From assembly GCA_022483045.1 (NCBI GenBank), contig JAKVOA010000001.1:1015750-1079749 (forward strand): 64,000 nt of DNA, read 5' to 3'. Below the pieces are notes generated by a model. The model was not told the DNA's origin, did not search any database, and saw only the letters and a list, made by a program, of their open reading frames with translations. Shown piece after piece: positions 34,481-44,076 of this stretch. Each line of letters opens with the position of its first letter. Within the stretch, counting starts at the first letter, position 1. The position numbers and the translations under genes are program-made. The stretch comes from Oscillospiraceae bacterium (GTDB taxonomy: Bacteria > Bacillota > Clostridia > Oscillospirales > Acutalibacteraceae).

Positions 34481-35830
34481 ATGAAAAAAGAAAACAAACT
34501 GGGCGCAATGCCTGTCACAAAGCTCGTGTGCAATGTATCCATTCCGCTAATGGTGTCTATGCTGGTACAGTCTTTATACAATCTGGTAGATGGCATTTTT
34601 GTCTCAAGGCTGAATGAAGATGCGCTGACGGCCACTTCTCTGGCTTACCCTGTGCAGATGCTGATGATTGCTGTCACGGTTGGCACCGGCGTGGGCATAA
34701 ACACCCTAATTGCACAGGCGCTCGGAAAAAAGCAGCCTAAAACGGCAAATAGAATCGCGGGCAATGGATTTTTGGCCGCCATCTGCTGGTCTCTTTTCTT
34801 TATGGCAGCCGGTCTCTGCTTTGCACGGCCGTTTCTCAGCCTGTTTACAGCCAACAAACAAATTTTGGGCTACGCTGTCAGCTATCTGCAAATCTGCATG
34901 TCTTTGAGCGGCGGCTTTTTTCTGGCAACAACCGGCGAACGTACGCTGCAGGCGACCGGAAAAACATTTTTGAGTATGCTAGCTCAGCTTTCCGGTGCTG
35001 TCTGCAACCTGATATTAGACCCGATTTTTATTTTCGGGCTCTTGGGTGTACCGAAGCTAGGTATTCGCGGCGCAGCCATCGCCACTGTAATTGGTCAATG
35101 GCTGGCAGCCGCTGCTGCTCTGCTTTTTAACCAAATCAAAAATACTGAAATACGCCCGACGCGAAAGGATTTTTTACCGGACAGAAAAATTCTCGGCAGC
35201 ATTTATAGAATCGGGATTCCGACAATTCTAACGCAAACAATGGGCAGCATTATGGTTTTCAGCATGAACAAAATTTTATATCCGTTTTCTTCCACGGCAG
35301 TTGCTTTTTTCGGCGTATACTATAAGCTGCAAAACTTTTTATATATGCCGATTAACGGGCTGGCAATGGGTCTGCTGCCAATTGTCGGGTACAATTACGG
35401 CGCCCAAAAATACGCGCGTGTGCAGCAGGCATTTTACACAGTGCTGCGCCTAGCGGCCGGTGTCATGGCTGCAGGTACCACTGTGTTTATGCTTTTCCCA
35501 CGTCAGCTGCTCATTCTGTTTTCGGCAGGAACAGCTATGCAGAAAATTGGCGTGCCGGCGCTGCGCATTATCGCCCCGGTATTTGTTTTGACCGGCGTGA
35601 CAGTTTCCATTGGCTACTATTTTTCGGGCCTTGGAAACGCCATAGTCAACATGATTGCCACAGCACTGCGGCAGGTCGTACTTTTGGTACCACTCATTTA
35701 TGCGTTTTCTCGCTGGTTTGGTCTTGGCAGCGCTTGGTACGCCATGTGGATTTCAGAAGCCGCAGCGGCAGGATTTTCCGTTTGGTTCTACCAGCACAGA
35801 CCGCTGAGCGGAAAGAGAACTGGCATTTAG
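34481..35830 (+). CDS. MATE-family efflux transporter
   Basis: 449 residues from the ATG at 34481 (MKKENKLGAMPVTKLVCNVS) with AGGGAA 8 nt upstream; a TTG-started extension to 34445 lacks a ribosome site. Twelve predicted helices: QSLYNLVDGIFVSRLNEDAL, VTVGTGVGINTLIAQALGKK, RIGIPTILTQTMGSIMVFSM. Divergent paralogue of the gene at 32775-34166. Confidence 0.92.
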   Translation: MKKENKLGAMPVTKLVCNVSIPLMVSMLVQSLYNLVDGIFVSRLNEDALTATSLAYPVQMLMIAVTVGTGVGINTLIAQALGKKQPKTANRIAGNGFLAAICWSLFFMAAGLCFARPFLSLFTANKQILGYAVSYLQICMSLSGGFFLATTGERTLQATGKTFLSMLAQLSGAVCNLILDPIFIFGLLGVPKLGIRGAAIATVIGQWLAAAAALLFNQIKNTEIRPTRKDFLPDRKILGSIYRIGIPTILTQTMGSIMVFSMNKILYPFSSTAVAFFGVYYKLQNFLYMPINGLAMGLLPIVGYNYGAQKYARVQQAFYTVLRLAAGVMAAGTTVFMLFPRQLLILFSAGTAMQKIGVPALRIIAPVFVLTGVTVSIGYYFSGLGNAIVNMIATALRQVVLLVPLIYAFSRWFGLGSAWYAMWISEAAAAGFSVWFYQHRPLSGKRTGI

Positions 35831-35909
35831 GCTTTACAGCCTGCATCAAGGTCCGGATCCCCCCCGCTGACATGTCATAAAAATGGAATAGAATACTAAA
35901 CTGCAAAAA

Positions 35910-35949
35910 GAGCAGCCCCTTTTCCGCATTTATCAGAAAGAGGCTGCTC
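35910..35949. terminator. terminator between MATE gene and the ABC exporter operon
   Basis: GAGCAGCC-CCTTTT / AAAGAGGCTGCTC stem with 13-nt loop; on the minus strand followed by CTTTTTGC. It ends the ABC exporter operon (stop at 35981) and may also stop the convergent MATE transcript. Confidence 0.75.
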
Positions 35950-35980
35950 CTAATTTTGTAAAAATGATTTTGTAAAGGCC

Positions 35981-37903
35981 TTACTCCAACTCAAAAGCGC
36001 CGGTATACAGCTGATAATATTTGCCCTTTTTCGCAATCAACTGGTCATGGCTGCCGCGCTCGATAATGCGGCCGTGGTCCAGCACCATAATCACATCAGA
36101 ATTGCGCACAGTGGACAGGCGGTGCGCAATGACAAAGACGGTGCGGCCTTTCATCAGTGCATCCATGCCGTGCTGCACAATTGACTCGGTGCGGGTATCT
36201 ATGGAGGAAGTTGCTTCGTCCAAAATCATGACTGGCGGGTCAGCAACTGCAGCGCGTGCAATGGAAACAAGCTGGCGCTGACCCTGCGAAAGCCCGCTGC
36301 CGTCGCCCTGCAAAACAGTTTGGTAGCCCTCTGGCAGCATACGAATAAAGCCATCCGCATTTGCAAGTTTGGCTGCGGCAATGCACTCTTCATCTGTAGC
36401 ATCCAGTTTGCCATAACGGATATTGTCCAGAACAGTTCCCGTAAACAGATTTACTTCCTGTAAAACGACGCCCAAAGAGCGGCGCAAATCCGGCTTGCAA
36501 ATTTTATTGATATTGATATCATCGTATCGGATTTTGCCGTCTGCAATATCATAAAACCGATTGATAAGGTTGGTAATCGTCGTTTTTCCTGCACCCGTAG
36601 CGCCAACCAACGCTACTTTTTGCCCGGGTTCTGCATACAGCGTAATATCATGCAAAACAGTTTTGTTTTCTTCATAGCCAAAGTCGACATGGTCAAAGAC
36701 AATTTTGCCCTGCATTTTTGTATAGGTAAGGGTGCCATCACCGTGCGGATGCTTCCATGCCCATACATCTGTTCTCTCCGGACATTCTGTAATTTTCCCA
36801 TTGTTCTCTTTGGCATTCACCAGGGTCACATAGCCGTGGTCGGTCTCGCTCTTTTCATCCAAAAAGGCAAAGATGCGGGAGGCACCGGCAAGTGCCATGA
36901 CAACCATATTAAACTGCATAGAGACCTGCCCCATGGGGTTGATAAAGCTGCGGGAAAGAGTTAAAAATGCAACAATGGTGCCAAGGGTCAGCACATTTAC
37001 CCCTGCAAGCGAAAGATTAGCAATTCCCGCAATGCCCGCCGCACCGCCAACAATGGCCAAAAGCGCATACAGCAGATAGCCAAGGTTGTTGACAACCGGC
37101 ATAGTGATATTTGAAAAAGTATTTGCTTTGGCGGAACTGTCAAAGAGCTGCTCGTTGCGCTGGTCAAACTCTTTTTCGGCTGCACTTTCATGACAAAACA
37201 CCTTAATGACTTTCTGCCCATTGATGCTTTCTTCAATATATCCATCAACATCTGCCAATGAATTCTGTTGACGCACAAAATGAACGCTGCTCTTCTGAAC
37301 GATTTTGCGAATCGTTTTCAGCAGTAGAAAAGAAAATACCACAACAAATGCTGTCAGGCCTACGCTCAAATAAAGCATAGAAATAAAAACAGAAATGATC
37401 GTCACAATCGAAGAAAAAATCTGCGGCAGGCTTTGTGAAATCATCTGGCGCAGGGTATCTGTATCATTGGTGTAGTAGCTCATCACATCGCCATGTGTAT
37501 GCGTATCAAAATAACGCAGCGGCAAAGTCTGCATGTGTGCAAACATTTCATCACGAATATTCTTTAAAGTACCCTGTGCAACTTTTACCATTGCTTTATT
37601 GTAAAATAAAGTAGCAAGTACACCAACCAGATAAATGATCGCCATAATCATTAAAATATGGATAAGGCCTGAAAACTGCGGGTTCTTTTGCCCAAGCAGC
37701 GGCATGATATAATGGTCAATCAGTGTCTGTAAAAACAAAGAGGAAAGCGCGCTTACCGCCGCGCTGATAAGAATACAGATAACCACAAGGACCAGCTGCA
37801 CTTTATACTTTGCCATAAACGACAGCAGGCGCTTGATGGTGCCGGGGCGAATGCTGCTGCGTGCAGCTTTTCCTGCAGGTTTTGCATCTGTTTTTCTACG
37901 CAT
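35981..37903 (-). CDS. heterodimeric ABC exporter, subunit with catalytic site (BmrD/LmrD type)
   Basis: 640 residues: charged N-terminus, six-helix membrane domain (~30-340), a ~50-residue insertion before the nucleotide-binding domain, then Walker A VALVGATGAGKTTITNLINR, a non-canonical signature GSGLSQGQRQLVSIARA (LSQGQ instead of LSGGQ), and Walker B VMILDEATSSIDTRTE with the catalytic Glu. Paired with the upstream subunit this is the classic asymmetric exporter: one working and one degenerate ATP site. Such exporters expel drugs or lipids. The gene overlaps its partner by 8 bp. Confidence 0.92.
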   Translation of the reverse strand: MRRKTDAKPAGKAARSSIRPGTIKRLLSFMAKYKVQLVLVVICILISAAVSALSSLFLQTLIDHYIMPLLGQKNPQFSGLIHILMIMAIIYLVGVLATLFYNKAMVKVAQGTLKNIRDEMFAHMQTLPLRYFDTHTHGDVMSYYTNDTDTLRQMISQSLPQIFSSIVTIISVFISMLYLSVGLTAFVVVFSFLLLKTIRKIVQKSSVHFVRQQNSLADVDGYIEESINGQKVIKVFCHESAAEKEFDQRNEQLFDSSAKANTFSNITMPVVNNLGYLLYALLAIVGGAAGIAGIANLSLAGVNVLTLGTIVAFLTLSRSFINPMGQVSMQFNMVVMALAGASRIFAFLDEKSETDHGYVTLVNAKENNGKITECPERTDVWAWKHPHGDGTLTYTKMQGKIVFDHVDFGYEENKTVLHDITLYAEPGQKVALVGATGAGKTTITNLINRFYDIADGKIRYDDININKICKPDLRRSLGVVLQEVNLFTGTVLDNIRYGKLDATDEECIAAAKLANADGFIRMLPEGYQTVLQGDGSGLSQGQRQLVSIARAAVADPPVMILDEATSSIDTRTESIVQHGMDALMKGRTVFVIAHRLSTVRNSDVIMVLDHGRIIERGSHDQLIAKKGKYYQLYTGAFELE

Positions 37904-39653
37904 CTTTGCTTCCCCCTTTCATCTGGGATTCATACACTTCCCGGTAAATGTTGCTGGTGCGCAAGAGCTCATCATGAGTACCCACAGCGGTAATATGGCC
38001 GTCATCCAGCACGACGATTTTATCCGCTTCCTCAACAGAGGCAATGCGCTGTGCAATTACAATCTTTGTTGTATTTGGAATTTCTTCACGGAACGCGGTG
38101 CGAATGAGTGCGTCTGTTTTAGTATCGACTGCACTGGTCGAGTCGTCCAGAATCAGGATCTTCGGCTTTTTGAGCAAAGCACGGGCAATGCACAGGCGCT
38201 GTTTCTGCCCGCCGGAAACGTTGGTGCCGCCCTGGTCAATATAAGTGTCATATCCATCCGGAAACTCACGAATAAAGCCATCTGCCTGGGCAAGTTTGCA
38301 GGCATGCACCAGCTCTTCATCGGTTGCATTCGCATCGCCCCAGCGCAGATTTTCTTTAATTGTGCCGGAAAACAAAACGTTTTTCTGCAAAACCATACCT
38401 ACCTGGTCGCGAAGCGTTTTTAAATCATATTTGCGTACATCTTTTCCGCCGACCGTCACACGACCGGAAGTCACGTCATACAAGCGGGGAATCAGCTGTA
38501 CCAAACTGGTTTTAGAGGATCCGGTGCCGCCGATAATGCCCACGGTCTGGCCGGACTGTATTGAGAGATTGATATCCTGCAAAACCGGCTTTCCCGCTTT
38601 ACGGGAATAGGAAAATGAAACATTTTCAAAAGAGACAGAACCATCTGGAACAACATCAGCAGGAGTTTCGCAGTTAGTAAGGCTGCTTTTTTCATTCAGT
38701 ACTTCGACAATGCGCTCTGCAGAAGCACGCGACATAATAATCATGACAAAGACCATGGAAAGCATCATCAGGCTCATCATAATCTGCATGGTGTAGGTAA
38801 TGAGGCCAGTCAGGTCGCCGGTCGTCAAACCGATGGCGGGGTTGTTTCCGCTGCCTACAATAGCCTGTGCACTAAACCAGGAAATCAAAATCATTGCCGC
38901 ATAAACGCAGGTTTGCATTAAAGGCATGTTGTAAGCGAGAATCCCCTCGGCTTTAGTAAAATCTTCATAGATTTTCTGTGATATTTTTCCGAATTTCTTT
39001 TCCTCATGGTCTTCGCGGGTAAAAGACTTGACAACGCGGATTCCATGCAGGTTTTCTTCAACGACACTGTTTAAATGATCATATTTTTTAAATACGCGGC
39101 GGAAAATTGGATGTACATAAGCCGCAATAAAAAACAGCCCGAAGCCCAGCACCGGAATAATCACAAAAAAGACAGTTGAAATGCTGTGGCTGATGCGAAA
39201 AGCCATAATTAAGGCACAGATCATAATAACTGGGCTACGGATTGCCGTACGAATAATCATCATATAGGCGTTCTGCACATTGGTGATATCCGTTGTCAGG
39301 CGTGTAACAATGCTTGCTGTAGAGAATTTATCAATATTCGAGAAGGAAAATCCCTGAATATGATAGTAAATGTCATGCCGCAGATTTTTTGCAAAGCCAG
39401 CCGACGCCACAGCAGACGTCTTACCGGCAAGTGCGCCAAAGACCAGTGAAATTGCAGCGCACAGAACAAGGATGAACCCCATCTTTAAAATATACGGCAT
39501 GTTCTTTTGGTTAATTCCATAGTCAATCAGGTAAGCCATTAACGTAGGAATGACAATCTCCAAGACTGCTTCGATAATAACAAACACAGGCGTCAATAAA
39601 GAGTCTTTTTTATACTCGCGAATACTACCCATAAGTTTTTTTATCATGCACAT
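37896..39653 (-). CDS. heterodimeric ABC exporter, subunit with degenerate site (BmrC/LmrC type)
   Basis: 585 residues from the ATG at 39653 (MCMIKKLMGSIREYKKDSLL), chosen since AGGAAGGT lies 7 nt upstream; the frame is open to 39677. Six membrane helices, then Walker A VGIIGGTGSSKTSLVQLIPR, canonical signature NVSGGQKQRLCIARALL, and Walker B ILILDDSTSAVDTKTD, where Asp replaces the catalytic Glu. This is the degenerate half that complements the other subunit. Second gene of marR-ABC-ABC. Confidence 0.92.
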   Translation of the reverse strand: MCMIKKLMGSIREYKKDSLLTPVFVIIEAVLEIVIPTLMAYLIDYGINQKNMPYILKMGFILVLCAAISLVFGALAGKTSAVASAGFAKNLRHDIYYHIQGFSFSNIDKFSTASIVTRLTTDITNVQNAYMMIIRTAIRSPVIMICALIMAFRISHSISTVFFVIIPVLGFGLFFIAAYVHPIFRRVFKKYDHLNSVVEENLHGIRVVKSFTREDHEEKKFGKISQKIYEDFTKAEGILAYNMPLMQTCVYAAMILISWFSAQAIVGSGNNPAIGLTTGDLTGLITYTMQIMMSLMMLSMVFVMIIMSRASAERIVEVLNEKSSLTNCETPADVVPDGSVSFENVSFSYSRKAGKPVLQDINLSIQSGQTVGIIGGTGSSKTSLVQLIPRLYDVTSGRVTVGGKDVRKYDLKTLRDQVGMVLQKNVLFSGTIKENLRWGDANATDEELVHACKLAQADGFIREFPDGYDTYIDQGGTNVSGGQKQRLCIARALLKKPKILILDDSTSAVDTKTDALIRTAFREEIPNTTKIVIAQRIASVEEADKIVVLDDGHITAVGTHDELLRTSNIYREVYESQMKGGSKDA

Positions 39654-39677
39654 CACCATACCTTCCTGCACTGACAT

Positions 39678-40121
39678 TTATTCCTGGGAAATATTTTTTT
39701 TCATTCGCTCGATATAATCACAAAGCGTCTGCAGCTCTTCATCAGAAAAACCTTTTGTCAAGAGCTCGTTCATCTTCTGCTCGTCTTCGCGCATAAAATT
39801 TTTGTACGGCTCTGCTTTCTGCGTCAAAACGATTTTTTTCAGGCGCGCATCTCTGGGAACCGACTGCCGCTCAATCAGCCCTTTTCGCTCCATCAAGCTC
39901 AGCACATTGGATACCGTGGAACGCGTAATATGAAAGTGCTCTTCAATATCTTTTTGAAAGACCTCTCTGCCGTGTGCCTCACTTTCAGCTAAAAAGCCAA
40001 TAATACAGCCGTTGTTTCCAGTTACTTTTTCAATTTGATTTTTATGGGATGAAAAATCAAAGTAGCGCTTGATAAGATTGTTGAGTACACGTAGTTTATA
40101 CCCGATCTGATAAACAGCCAT
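39678..40121 (-). CDS. MarR-family transcriptional regulator
   Basis: 147 residues; winged helix with EVFQKDIEEHFHITRSTVSN, VLSLMERKGLIERQSVPRD and RLKKIVLTQKAEPYKNFM. First gene of the operon, directly followed by the ABC exporter. A near-consensus promoter at 40171-40199 and a 14-bp palindrome just downstream of the likely start of transcription (40140-40153) suggest autoregulation and drug-induced release; both are inference. Confidence 0.9.
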   Translation of the reverse strand: MAVYQIGYKLRVLNNLIKRYFDFSSHKNQIEKVTGNNGCIIGFLAESEAHGREVFQKDIEEHFHITRSTVSNVLSLMERKGLIERQSVPRDARLKKIVLTQKAEPYKNFMREDEQKMNELLTKGFSDEELQTLCDYIERMKKNISQE

Positions 40122-40139
40122 GTGATCTCCTTTCTTATT

Positions 40140-40153
40140 GTTCTATATAGAAC
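40140..40153 (-). promoter_or_regulatory. candidate MarR operator
   Basis: GTTCTATATAGAAC, a perfect 14-bp palindrome in the leader of the marR-ABC operon, about 10-20 bp past the predicted transcription start. Confidence 0.6.
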
Positions 40154-40170
40154 TGTTTTATGTAAAACAT

Positions 40171-40199
40171 ATTTTACCGTAAAACTTACTCTTTGTCAA
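40171..40199 (-). promoter_or_regulatory. sigma-A promoter of the marR-ABC exporter operon
   Basis: Minus strand TTGACA (40194-40199), exactly 17 bp, TAAAAT (40171-40176). Confidence 0.85.
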
Positions 40200-40272
40200 C
40201 AGGGATAGAAAGGGTCTCTCCTAATGCGCACCCGCACAGCGCACCGGCAGCTTTGTAAAAAGCAGTATAAAA

Positions 40273-40313
40273 AATCGCATTAAACAGCCTCTAAACGGCT
40301 ATCTAATGCGATT
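40273..40313 (-). terminator. terminator of the tRNA-Gln/tRNA-Pro unit
   Basis: 10-bp stem AATCGCATTA / TAATGCGATT with an inner AGCC/GGCT stem, followed on minus by a T-run. Confidence 0.8.
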
Positions 40314-40319
40314 ACTTTA

Positions 40320-40396
<77 letters not shown>

Positions 40397-40426
40397 TAAA
40401 AGAAAGCCCCAGCCGGGGCCACAATT

Positions 40427-40500
40427 TGGTTGCGGAAGAAGGATTCGAACCCTCACAAACAGAGTCAGAGTCTGTCGTGCTACCTTTACACAATTCCGCA
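40427..40500 (-). tRNA. tRNA-Gln(CTG)
   Basis: 74 nt including CCA. Acceptor stem TGCGGAA/TTCCGCA, anticodon stem ACAGA/TCTGT with loop CTCTGAC (anticodon CTG). It lies 30 bp upstream of tRNA-Pro and is probably co-transcribed with it. Confidence 0.95.
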
Positions 40501-40614
40501 ATATCCGTTGCCGCTTAAAATCATTAAGTGAAGCAACGTGTATTATTATATCAAATTGGCGGTAAATGTCAAGCCTTTTTTCATAATTTTTTGGGATTCA
40601 TCCCCTCGCGCGAA

Positions 40615-42219
40615 TTACAAAAGGGAATCCTGCAGCACAGCCTCAGCACAGCGAATGCCATCAACGGCAGCAGACACAATGCCGCCCGCATAGCCGGCAC
40701 CCTCCCCACAGGGGTAAAGGCCGGATGTTCCCGCTGCTGTCAGTCTTTCTGTGCGCACAATGCGCACAGGCGAAGAAGAGCGGCTTTCAACAGCTGTCAA
40801 TAGCGCATCGGGGTCATCAAAGCCGGAAAGGCGCGGGGCAAGTTTGCTGACACCCTGCTCCAATGCATCAGTCAAAAAGCGCGGCAGACACAGGTGCAGG
40901 TCCGTATAAGTGACCCCGCGGCTGTAAGTCGGGTGTATACTGCCGCAGCCAGTACTGGGCGTGCCCTCTAAAAAGTCACCTAAACGCTGCACAGGTGCAA
41001 AATACCCACCTGCGCCCGCACGAAAAGCGCGGGTTTCCAGCATACGCTGCAGCGCAATTCCTGCAAGCGGATCTGTACTTCCAAAATCTTCCGGCGCTAA
41101 ACCAACCAGTAAAGCCGCGTTCGCATTTTCCCCGTCGCGCGCAAAAGCACTCATGCCATTTGTGGCAAGCCGCCCCACCTCACTTGCAGCTGGAACAACC
41201 GTTCCACCTGGGCACATACAAAAGGTGTAGACACCGCGGCCATCGGGCAAATGCGCAGCCAATTTATAGCTGGCTGCACCCAAAGCCGGGTCTCCGGCAA
41301 AGGAGCCATACAGCGCTTCGTCGATCCGTTTCTGCAGATGCTCTATGCGTACGCCGACTGCAAACGGTTTTTGCTGCATTTTCAGCCCTTTTTGCAAAAG
41401 CATCTGAAACGTATCCCGCGCACTGTGGCCAACCGCTAAAATCAAGTGGCGGCAGGGCAGATCATAAGCTGCGCCGTTTTGCCGCACAGTAACTGCCTGC
41501 AGACCTCCATTCTGCATTTTAATATTTTCCAGTACAGAATGAAAACGCACCTCACCACCTAAAGAGATGATTTTTTCCCGAATGCTGCGGACGGCACCGG
41601 GCAGGCGATCTGTGCCGATATGCGGCTTTGCCTCCCACAAAATGCAGTCGGGCGCACCGGCCTGCACAAACGTTTCGAGTGCATGGCGAATACGCGGATT
41701 TTTCGTGCCGGTCGTCAACTTGCCGTCCGAAAAAGTGCCAGCGCCGCCCTCACCAAACTGTACATTAGAGTCCGGATTCAATACACCTGTCTGCCAAAAA
41801 TGCTGTACCTCTTTTTTGCGCTCCTCTACCGGGGCACCGCGCTCCAGGACAATGGGCTTCTGGCCTGCCTGTGCCAAGGTAAGAGCAGCAAACAAGCCGG
41901 CCGGCCCAAAGCCCGCGACGATTGGGCGCAGCGGCAGCGGCCTGCTCTGCGGCAGCTGATACTGATAAGCGGAAACCTGCTGAATTTTCCGGTCGCGCTG
42001 CAAAACCGTTTTTCTGATCTGCATTCCCTGCCGCAGCACCACTTCGGCAGTACAGATAAAATGGACACTGTCTTTTTTGCGCGCATCTACCGAGCGCCGA
42101 TAGAGTTTGCATGACGCAATATCGGATTCTTTAATGCGCAGGCGTTTTGCAGCGCGGGCCGTCAGTTCCCCGGCGGCACTGTGCAATGGCAAAGAAATTT
42201 CAGAAACATGGTACATCAT
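40615..42219 (-). CDS. FAD-dependent dehydrogenase of the COG2509 type
   Basis: 534 residues from the first of two tandem ATGs at 42219 that overlap the stop of the upstream gene. N-terminal ~80-residue ferredoxin-like extension, then the Rossmann dinucleotide motif RPIVAGFGPAGLFAALTLAQ, the family block NVQFGEGGAGTFSDGKLTTG, and a C-terminal GEGAGYAGGIVSAAVDGIRC closing the FAD site. Function unassigned; often described as uncharacterised NAD/FAD-utilising dehydrogenase. Co-translated with the BaiN-like flavoprotein. Confidence 0.85.
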   Translation of the reverse strand: MMYHVSEISLPLHSAAGELTARAAKRLRIKESDIASCKLYRRSVDARKKDSVHFICTAEVVLRQGMQIRKTVLQRDRKIQQVSAYQYQLPQSRPLPLRPIVAGFGPAGLFAALTLAQAGQKPIVLERGAPVEERKKEVQHFWQTGVLNPDSNVQFGEGGAGTFSDGKLTTGTKNPRIRHALETFVQAGAPDCILWEAKPHIGTDRLPGAVRSIREKIISLGGEVRFHSVLENIKMQNGGLQAVTVRQNGAAYDLPCRHLILAVGHSARDTFQMLLQKGLKMQQKPFAVGVRIEHLQKRIDEALYGSFAGDPALGAASYKLAAHLPDGRGVYTFCMCPGGTVVPAASEVGRLATNGMSAFARDGENANAALLVGLAPEDFGSTDPLAGIALQRMLETRAFRAGAGGYFAPVQRLGDFLEGTPSTGCGSIHPTYSRGVTYTDLHLCLPRFLTDALEQGVSKLAPRLSGFDDPDALLTAVESRSSSPVRIVRTERLTAAGTSGLYPCGEGAGYAGGIVSAAVDGIRCAEAVLQDSLL

Positions 42220-43334
42220 GAGCGCTGCGCCTTCTTCCAGACTGCATTGGCCGCACACAGTGCCGTACTCCATGCCCAGTGCAGATTAAAGCCGCCGCAG
42301 TCGCCATCTAAATTCAGCAGTTCCCCTGTCAGCCATGCCCCAGGCGAGCGCAGGCTTTCGCAGCTGTCATCTACCTGAGAAAGCGGAACACCGCCCGCCG
42401 TAACCTGTGCCTGGCGGAAATCGGCAGTATGGTCAACTGTGAAACAGAAATCTTTGCATTTTTCAAAAGGACAAATCTGTACGAGTGCTTTGTGCAAGAC
42501 CCCCTCTAGGCGGCCGCCAGTGGCTTTACGCAATTCCGATACACTGTAATCCGGTACTAAATCCAGTGAAAGGACATCACCGCTGACCGCATCGCGTGAA
42601 AGCTCGAAAATACAGATTCCAGAAAGGCCGCGTTCGGTAAACTGTACTTCCCCAAAAGTCTGTCGAACCGTCTTTCCGCCGTGCCGCAGCGTAGCTGCCG
42701 CGGGCACACGCACGCCCTTTAGTGCACGCATGGTTTTGTTTTCTTTTACCTGCACCGGTGCCAGGGCTGGCTTTAATGGGGTAATGGTATGCCCAAGCTG
42801 TTTTGCGAGCGTATAGCCGTTCTGTGTGCCTGCATGTGCCATGCCGCCGGTACTGAGCAGAACGAACTGAGCACAGACAGAGGACCCATCCTGTGCGTGC
42901 AAAAGAAAGCCATTTGGGGTACGGCGAATTGTCTGCACCGTAAAATCACAGCGTTCTTCCACGCCGCAGCTCTGCAAATGAGAGCGAAGAATATTTAAAA
43001 CCGAGGAAGCCTGCAGGCTATAGGGATATACTCTGCCCTCAGTCTGCTCACGGCACAAAAGGCCCAAATGCTGAAAGTAGGCCAATATCCGCTTAGGCGG
43101 AAATGCCTGCAGCAACTGCTCTGCCTGAGCGGAGTCGCCGTGATAGTGCTGTACAGAGACTCCCATATTCGTTAAATTGCAGCGGCCGTTGCCAGTAGCA
43201 AGCAGCTTTTTGCCAACACGGGCAGCTGCCTCCAATACTACAACATTAGCGCCGCCCAGCAGCTCTGCCGCACGCACGGCGCCCAACAGCCCAGAAGCAC
43301 CGCCGCCTACCACAGCCAATGTATATTTTGGCAA
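42216..43334 (-). CDS. BaiN/RdsA-family (HI0933-like) flavoprotein
   Basis: 372 residues from the TTG at 43334 (LPKYTLAVVGGGASGLLGAV), chosen because AGGGGGA lies about 7 nt upstream; the frame is open to 43430 with no ribosome site. FAD motif VVGGGASGLLGAVRAAELLG, AARVGKKLLATGNGRCNLTN (family signature), FVLLSTGGMAHAGTQNGYTL, and a C-terminal GGVPLSQVDDS plus ELLNLDGDCGGFNLHWAW. Members reduce diverse substrates; BaiN acts on bile acids in Clostridium, but the family is broad and no bai gene is near, so bile acid reduction should not be assumed. Confidence 0.88.
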   Translation of the reverse strand: MPKYTLAVVGGGASGLLGAVRAAELLGGANVVVLEAAARVGKKLLATGNGRCNLTNMGVSVQHYHGDSAQAEQLLQAFPPKRILAYFQHLGLLCREQTEGRVYPYSLQASSVLNILRSHLQSCGVEERCDFTVQTIRRTPNGFLLHAQDGSSVCAQFVLLSTGGMAHAGTQNGYTLAKQLGHTITPLKPALAPVQVKENKTMRALKGVRVPAAATLRHGGKTVRQTFGEVQFTERGLSGICIFELSRDAVSGDVLSLDLVPDYSVSELRKATGGRLEGVLHKALVQICPFEKCKDFCFTVDHTADFRQAQVTAGGVPLSQVDDSCESLRSPGAWLTGELLNLDGDCGGFNLHWAWSTALCAANAVWKKAQRS

Positions 43335-43411
43335 AGCACTTCCCCCTTTCCTTTCACTTATTGTAAACAATCCGCTGTAAAAATGCAAATTTTGCTGTAT
43401 GCAGACAGCAA

Positions 43412-43448
43412 AAATCTGCCCCAGCCACATTTGCAGCCGGGACAGATT
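43412..43448 (-). terminator. terminator after rubrerythrin
   Basis: AATCTGTCCC-GGCTGC / GTGGCT-GGGGCAGATT stem (minus strand), then TTTTGCTG; 17 bp after the stop at 43466. Confidence 0.75.
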
Positions 43449-43465
43449 TGAGAGGATCTTAAGAA

Positions 43466-44011
43466 TTATTCACCAAAATAGCGCTTGAGCAAACCCTTGA
43501 AGCCGCAGCCATGGCGAGCCTCGTCTTTTGCCATTTCATGTACGGTATCATGAATTGCATCATAATTAAGGGCTTTCGCCTTTTTAGCAAGTGCAAGTTT
43601 ACCTGCACATGCGCCAGCCTCTGCCTCAGCACGCATCTCCAGATTTTTCTTGGTGCTCTTTGTGACAACTTCGCCCAGCAGTTCTGCAAACTTAGAAGCA
43701 TGCTCGGCTTCCTCAAAAGCATAGCGCTTATAAGCTTCAGCGATTTCCGGGTAACCCTCGCGATCCGCCTGGCGGCTCATTGCAAGGTACATACCGACTT
43801 CGCTGCACTCGCCATTAAAGTTGTCTTTCAGGCCCTGGTATACTTCAGGGTCGCAGCCCTGTGCAACGCCGATTTCGTGCTCACAGGCAAAGCCTGCTGT
43901 CTCAACCTGCTCTTTAAACTTGCTGGCAGGTGCACCGCACTGCGGGCATTTCTCGGGCGGCTGGTCCCCTTCGTACACATAACCACATACAGAGCAAACC
44001 CATTTTTTCAT
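43466..44011 (-). CDS. reverse rubrerythrin (rubredoxin domain first)
   Basis: 181 residues. N-terminal rubredoxin with [15 protein letters not shown] and [11 protein letters not shown] (Cys 6, 9, 22, 25), followed by a four-helix diiron domain with [40 protein letters not shown] and a C-terminal [17 protein letters not shown]. Having the rubredoxin at the N-terminus marks the reverse type, which in Clostridium acetobutylicum reduces H2O2 and O2 with NADH via rubredoxin reductase. It lies 65 bp after a Fur/PerR-type gene and is presumably in its regulon. Confidence 0.93.
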   Translation of the reverse strand: MKKWVCSVCGYVYEGDQPPEKCPQCGAPASKFKEQVETAGFACEHEIGVAQGCDPEVYQGLKDNFNGECSEVGMYLAMSRQADREGYPEIAEAYKRYAFEEAEHASKFAELLGEVVTKSTKKNLEMRAEAEAGACAGKLALAKKAKALNYDAIHDTVHEMAKDEARHGCGFKGLLKRYFGE

Positions 44012-44076
44012 ATGAAAATACCTCCAAAATAAAATAATTTGAAATTTGATTATAGAATCTGTTTATAGAAAGGATG

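Noticed and set aside
40995..41492. Plus-strand frames of up to 165 residues
   Set aside because: Antisense to the FAD-dependent dehydrogenase.
42216..43334. Bile-acid metabolism (BaiN name)
   Set aside because: The family name comes from one member; no other bai gene is near and the fold is widespread.
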